Positions 61,646 through 64,000 of a DNA stretch of 64,000 bases are shown one piece after another. Where the stretch lies: assembly GCA_963731035.1 (NCBI GenBank), contig CAVSUY010000001.1:1-64000 (forward strand), in the 5' to 3' direction. Position 1 is the stretch's first letter. Each line of letters opens with the position of its first letter. The position numbers were made by a program, and so were the translations under genes. Source of the DNA: JAANXG01 sp963731035 (GTDB lineage Bacteria; Pseudomonadota; Gammaproteobacteria; Arenicellales; JAANXG01). The notes below the pieces were generated by a model that saw only the letters and a program-made list of their open reading frames with translations, had not been told where the DNA came from and ran no database searches.

Positions 61646-63274
61646 ATGCCAGCAAGAAGCAACCCGTTCGAAACCGATCTGCCCAAGACGCCCGCCAACT
61701 ACGCCGCCCTCTCCCCGTTGAGTCTGCTGAGGCGCACCGCTTCGGTCTATCCCGAACGTACGGCTGTCATATATAACGATATCCGCCGAAACTGGGACCA
61801 GACCTACGAGCGCTGCCGTCGTTTGGCCGCCGCCTTGAACGGGCTCGGTGTCGGTACGGGAGACGCCGTCTCGGTCCTCGCTCCCAACATTCCGCCGCTG
61901 CTGGAGGCACACTTCGCGGTGCCCATGACCGGGGGCGTCCTCAATGCGATCAACGTGAGGCTGGACCCTGCAACGGTGCGGTTTCAGCTGCAACATTCGG
62001 GCGCCAAGGTGTTCATCGTCGACCGCGATCTTTCGGAAACCGCGTTGCGGGCTCTGGACGGCATGGATCCCAGGCCGATCCTGGTGGAGATCGATGATCC
62101 CCATGCCGAGCGGGACAGCTTTCACGATCTGCGCTATGAAGATCTGCTCGCGCAGGCCCGGCCCGACTTCCCGTGCGAGCCGCCGGACGACGAGTGGCAG
62201 GCCATTGCGCTGAACTATACGTCCGGAACCACCGGTAATCCCAAGGGAGTCGTCTACCATCACCGCGGCGCGTACCTCAACGCGGTAAGCAACGCGCTGA
62301 GCTGGAACGTGGGCCTGCACCCGGTCTATCTATGGACCCTGCCGATGTTCCACTGCAACGGCTGGTGCTTCCCGTGGACGGTGACCGCCATCGCCGGCAC
62401 CCACGTATGCCTGCGCAAGGTCGAAGCCTCGGCCGTGTTCGACCTGATCACCGCCCACGGCGTCACCCACATGTGCGGCGCTCCCATTGTCCTGAACATG
62501 TTGCTGAACAACGCCGAGGAGCAAAAATCCAAGCCGGATAGAACCGTCGAGGTCGCCACCGGGGGTGCGCCGCCGCCGGAAGCCGTTATTGCCGGCATGC
62601 GGGCGCTGGGTATGCGGGTGACGCACTTGTACGGACTGACGGAGACCTACGGCCCATCCACGGTATGCGCCCGGCACGACGACTGGGATGCACGGCCGGA
62701 TGCCGAGCAGGCCCGGCTGATGGCTCGCCAGGGGGTGAACACCTTCATGATCGACGACTATCGCGTGGCGGACGGCCAAACCTGCGAGCCGGTGCCCAGG
62801 GACGGCGAGACCGTGGGCGAGATCCTGCTCCGCGGCAACACCGTGATGAAGGGATACTTGAAGAACAAGTCGGCCACTCTCAAGGCACTGGATGGCGGTT
62901 GGTTCCACAGCGGCGACCTCGCCGTGTGGCACCCGGACGGGTACCTGCAGATAGCCGATCGGGCCAAGGACATCATCATCTCCGGCGGGGAGAATATTTC
63001 CAGTGTCGAGGTCGAGAACGTCCTGTACTCCCATCCCGCGGTCATGGAGGCCGCGGTGGTGGCGCGGCCCGACGACTACTGGGGCGAAACGCCCTGCGCG
63101 TTCGTAACTCTGAAGCGCGGAGCCGAGGCGGACGCGCAGCAGATTATCGAGTACTGCCGCGAGCATCTGGCCCATTTCAAGGCCCCCAAGACCGTAATAT
63201 TCCAGGAACTGCCCAAGACCTCCACCGGCAAGATCCAGAAGTTCGTGCTTCGCGAGCGCGCGAAGAATCTGTAG
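61646..63274 (+). CDS. Acyl-CoA synthetase (AMP-forming)
   Basis: The 542-residue protein from the ATG at 61646 is an ANL-superfamily ligase with ALNYTSGTTGNPKGVVYHHR, THLYGLTETYGPSTVCARHD, GYLKNKSATLKALDGGWFHS and the hinge/lysine parts ADRAKDIIISGGENISSVEV and LPKTSTGKIQKFVLRE. It resembles the medium-chain or methylmercaptopropionate ligase group (AlkK/DmdB-like); the substrate is unproven. A TTG at 61610 would add 12 residues. comB follows 6 bases later, probably in the same operon. Confidence 0.9.
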   Translation: MPARSNPFETDLPKTPANYAALSPLSLLRRTASVYPERTAVIYNDIRRNWDQTYERCRRLAAALNGLGVGTGDAVSVLAPNIPPLLEAHFAVPMTGGVLNAINVRLDPATVRFQLQHSGAKVFIVDRDLSETALRALDGMDPRPILVEIDDPHAERDSFHDLRYEDLLAQARPDFPCEPPDDEWQAIALNYTSGTTGNPKGVVYHHRGAYLNAVSNALSWNVGLHPVYLWTLPMFHCNGWCFPWTVTAIAGTHVCLRKVEASAVFDLITAHGVTHMCGAPIVLNMLLNNAEEQKSKPDRTVEVATGGAPPPEAVIAGMRALGMRVTHLYGLTETYGPSTVCARHDDWDARPDAEQARLMARQGVNTFMIDDYRVADGQTCEPVPRDGETVGEILLRGNTVMKGYLKNKSATLKALDGGWFHSGDLAVWHPDGYLQIADRAKDIIISGGENISSVEVENVLYSHPAVMEAAVVARPDDYWGETPCAFVTLKRGAEADAQQIIEYCREHLAHFKAPKTVIFQELPKTSTGKIQKFVLRERAKNL

Positions 63275-63280
63275 AGCGAA

Positions 63281-64000
63281 ATGGAGCGCGAGCACCCGGA
63301 TGGCGGCCGGACCATCCACGTAGTCATGCGCAAGGAGGATCTCGACCCCGACCGGGTCGCGGACAAGACCGTCCTGGTGGTGGACGTCTTGTTCGCCACT
63401 ACCTCCATTATCACCGTTCTGGCTCGCGGCATTTCCGTGGTCTATCCTGCGCGCGACGCCGACGAAGCGCGCGAACTGGCCAAGCGATCCGACATCGGCA
63501 GAGTCGTGCTCGCCGGTGAAACGATGTTCCGAGACATCGAAGGATTCGCGCCTCCCACCCCGCTCGCGCTGTGCCGCCACATAGGAGGCAGGGACGCCCT
63601 GATATACGCCACCACGAACGGCACCGTAGCGCTAAGGCTCTGCGCCGGAGCCCGACGCGTGCTGGTGGGCTCGCTCTTGAATGCGGGCGCTACCGCCCGC
63701 GCCCTCGGTTCCGCTCCGGACACCGTCGTCATCCTGTGCGCGGGCACCGCCGGAGCATTCAACCTGGAGGACTTCTACGGTGCCGGTTGCCTCGTTCAAA
63801 GAATCCTGCAGCGAAGGACGGACTTTCGCCTGACAGATGCCGCCCGGGCGGCCCTGGACCTGTTCGAGGCATTGGATGCGCGGGCCGCGCTCCAAAGATC
63901 ATATGTCGGCCGCCTGATGCATGAATGGGACCTCGATCCGGACGTGGCGTACGCCTCGCGCATCGACGAGTTGGAGCTGGCCGCCGAGTTGCGGGACGGT
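63281..64000 (+). CDS. comB: 2-phosphosulfolactate phosphatase-like protein (ComB family), partial
   Basis: The frame is open from the ATG at 63281 to the window edge, 240 codons with no stop, which is already close to full length. Family segments are VLVVDVLFATTSIITVLARG (about residues 34-53), VLAGETMFRDIEGF, IYATTNGTVALRLCAGARRV and CAGTAGAFNLEDFYGAGCLV. ComB hydrolyses 2-phosphosulfolactate in coenzyme M synthesis in archaea. Many bacteria carry the family without coenzyme M, so the role here is unknown. It begins six bases after the acyl-CoA synthetase. Confidence 0.85.
   Translation, partial: MEREHPDGGRTIHVVMRKEDLDPDRVADKTVLVVDVLFATTSIITVLARGISVVYPARDADEARELAKRSDIGRVVLAGETMFRDIEGFAPPTPLALCRHIGGRDALIYATTNGTVALRLCAGARRVLVGSLLNAGATARALGSAPDTVVILCAGTAGAFNLEDFYGAGCLVQRILQRRTDFRLTDAARAALDLFEALDARAALQRSYVGRLMHEWDLDPDVAYASRIDELELAAELRDG

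Overview
The window looks like a high-GC chromosome segment of a gammaproteobacterium. The grounds are gene order and family: pilB-pilC-pilD-coaE, the full mraZ-to-ftsZ division and cell wall cluster followed by lpxC, dciA, an M23 peptidase and secA, rnpB between rsmI and mraZ, and rsmI-lpoA-yraN-diaA-dolP. MurE carries the DNPR motif expected for meso-diaminopimelate peptidoglycan, and LpxC and LpoA point to a diderm envelope. The family cannot be fixed by eye; a Chromatiales or Ectothiorhodospiraceae-like lineage is a guess.

Layout: 18-4487 (+) holds type IV pilus assembly genes and coaE. 4730-6912 (-) holds a decayed mutT-thiE fusion and an argJ broken by one extra base. 6922-30137 (-) runs from secA back through the division cluster to mraZ, whose own promoter and three MraZ boxes are visible. 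rnpB (-) and rsmI (-) follow. 31945-35943 (+) carries lpoA, yraN, diaA, dolP and rfaE2. 36545-43000 is mixed housekeeping: a transpeptidase coupled to a macro-domain protein, rppH, a HAD phosphatase, a PilU-like ATPase and a TrpD-like protein. cysG follows at 43089. 44594-56328 is a molybdenum cofactor region (moaC, moaD, mobA, fdhD, moeA, moaE, moaB, moaA, moeB) broken up by repeats, with mobA and a neighbouring acyl-CoA ligase frameshifted. 57034-64000 holds mmsA, a cation diffusion facilitator, an FAD-linked dehydrogenase, an acyl-CoA synthetase and a comB-like gene running off the end.

The most unusual content lies between genes. There is a REP-like hairpin family whose stems vary in a compensatory way. 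A 110-bp palindrome family is present in three copies. A MITE-like element is present in two copies, one of which supplies the stop codon of a lipoprotein gene. There is also a seven-unit 64-bp tandem array and a scrambled inverted duplication of the tails of two genes about 9.5 kb away. No CRISPR array, tRNA, rRNA, prophage or intact insertion sequence was seen.

Three genes are broken by single-base indels (argJ, the acyl-CoA ligase and mobA). These could be sequence errors or real loss. The mutT-thiE fusion has many lesions and is more convincingly a true pseudogene.
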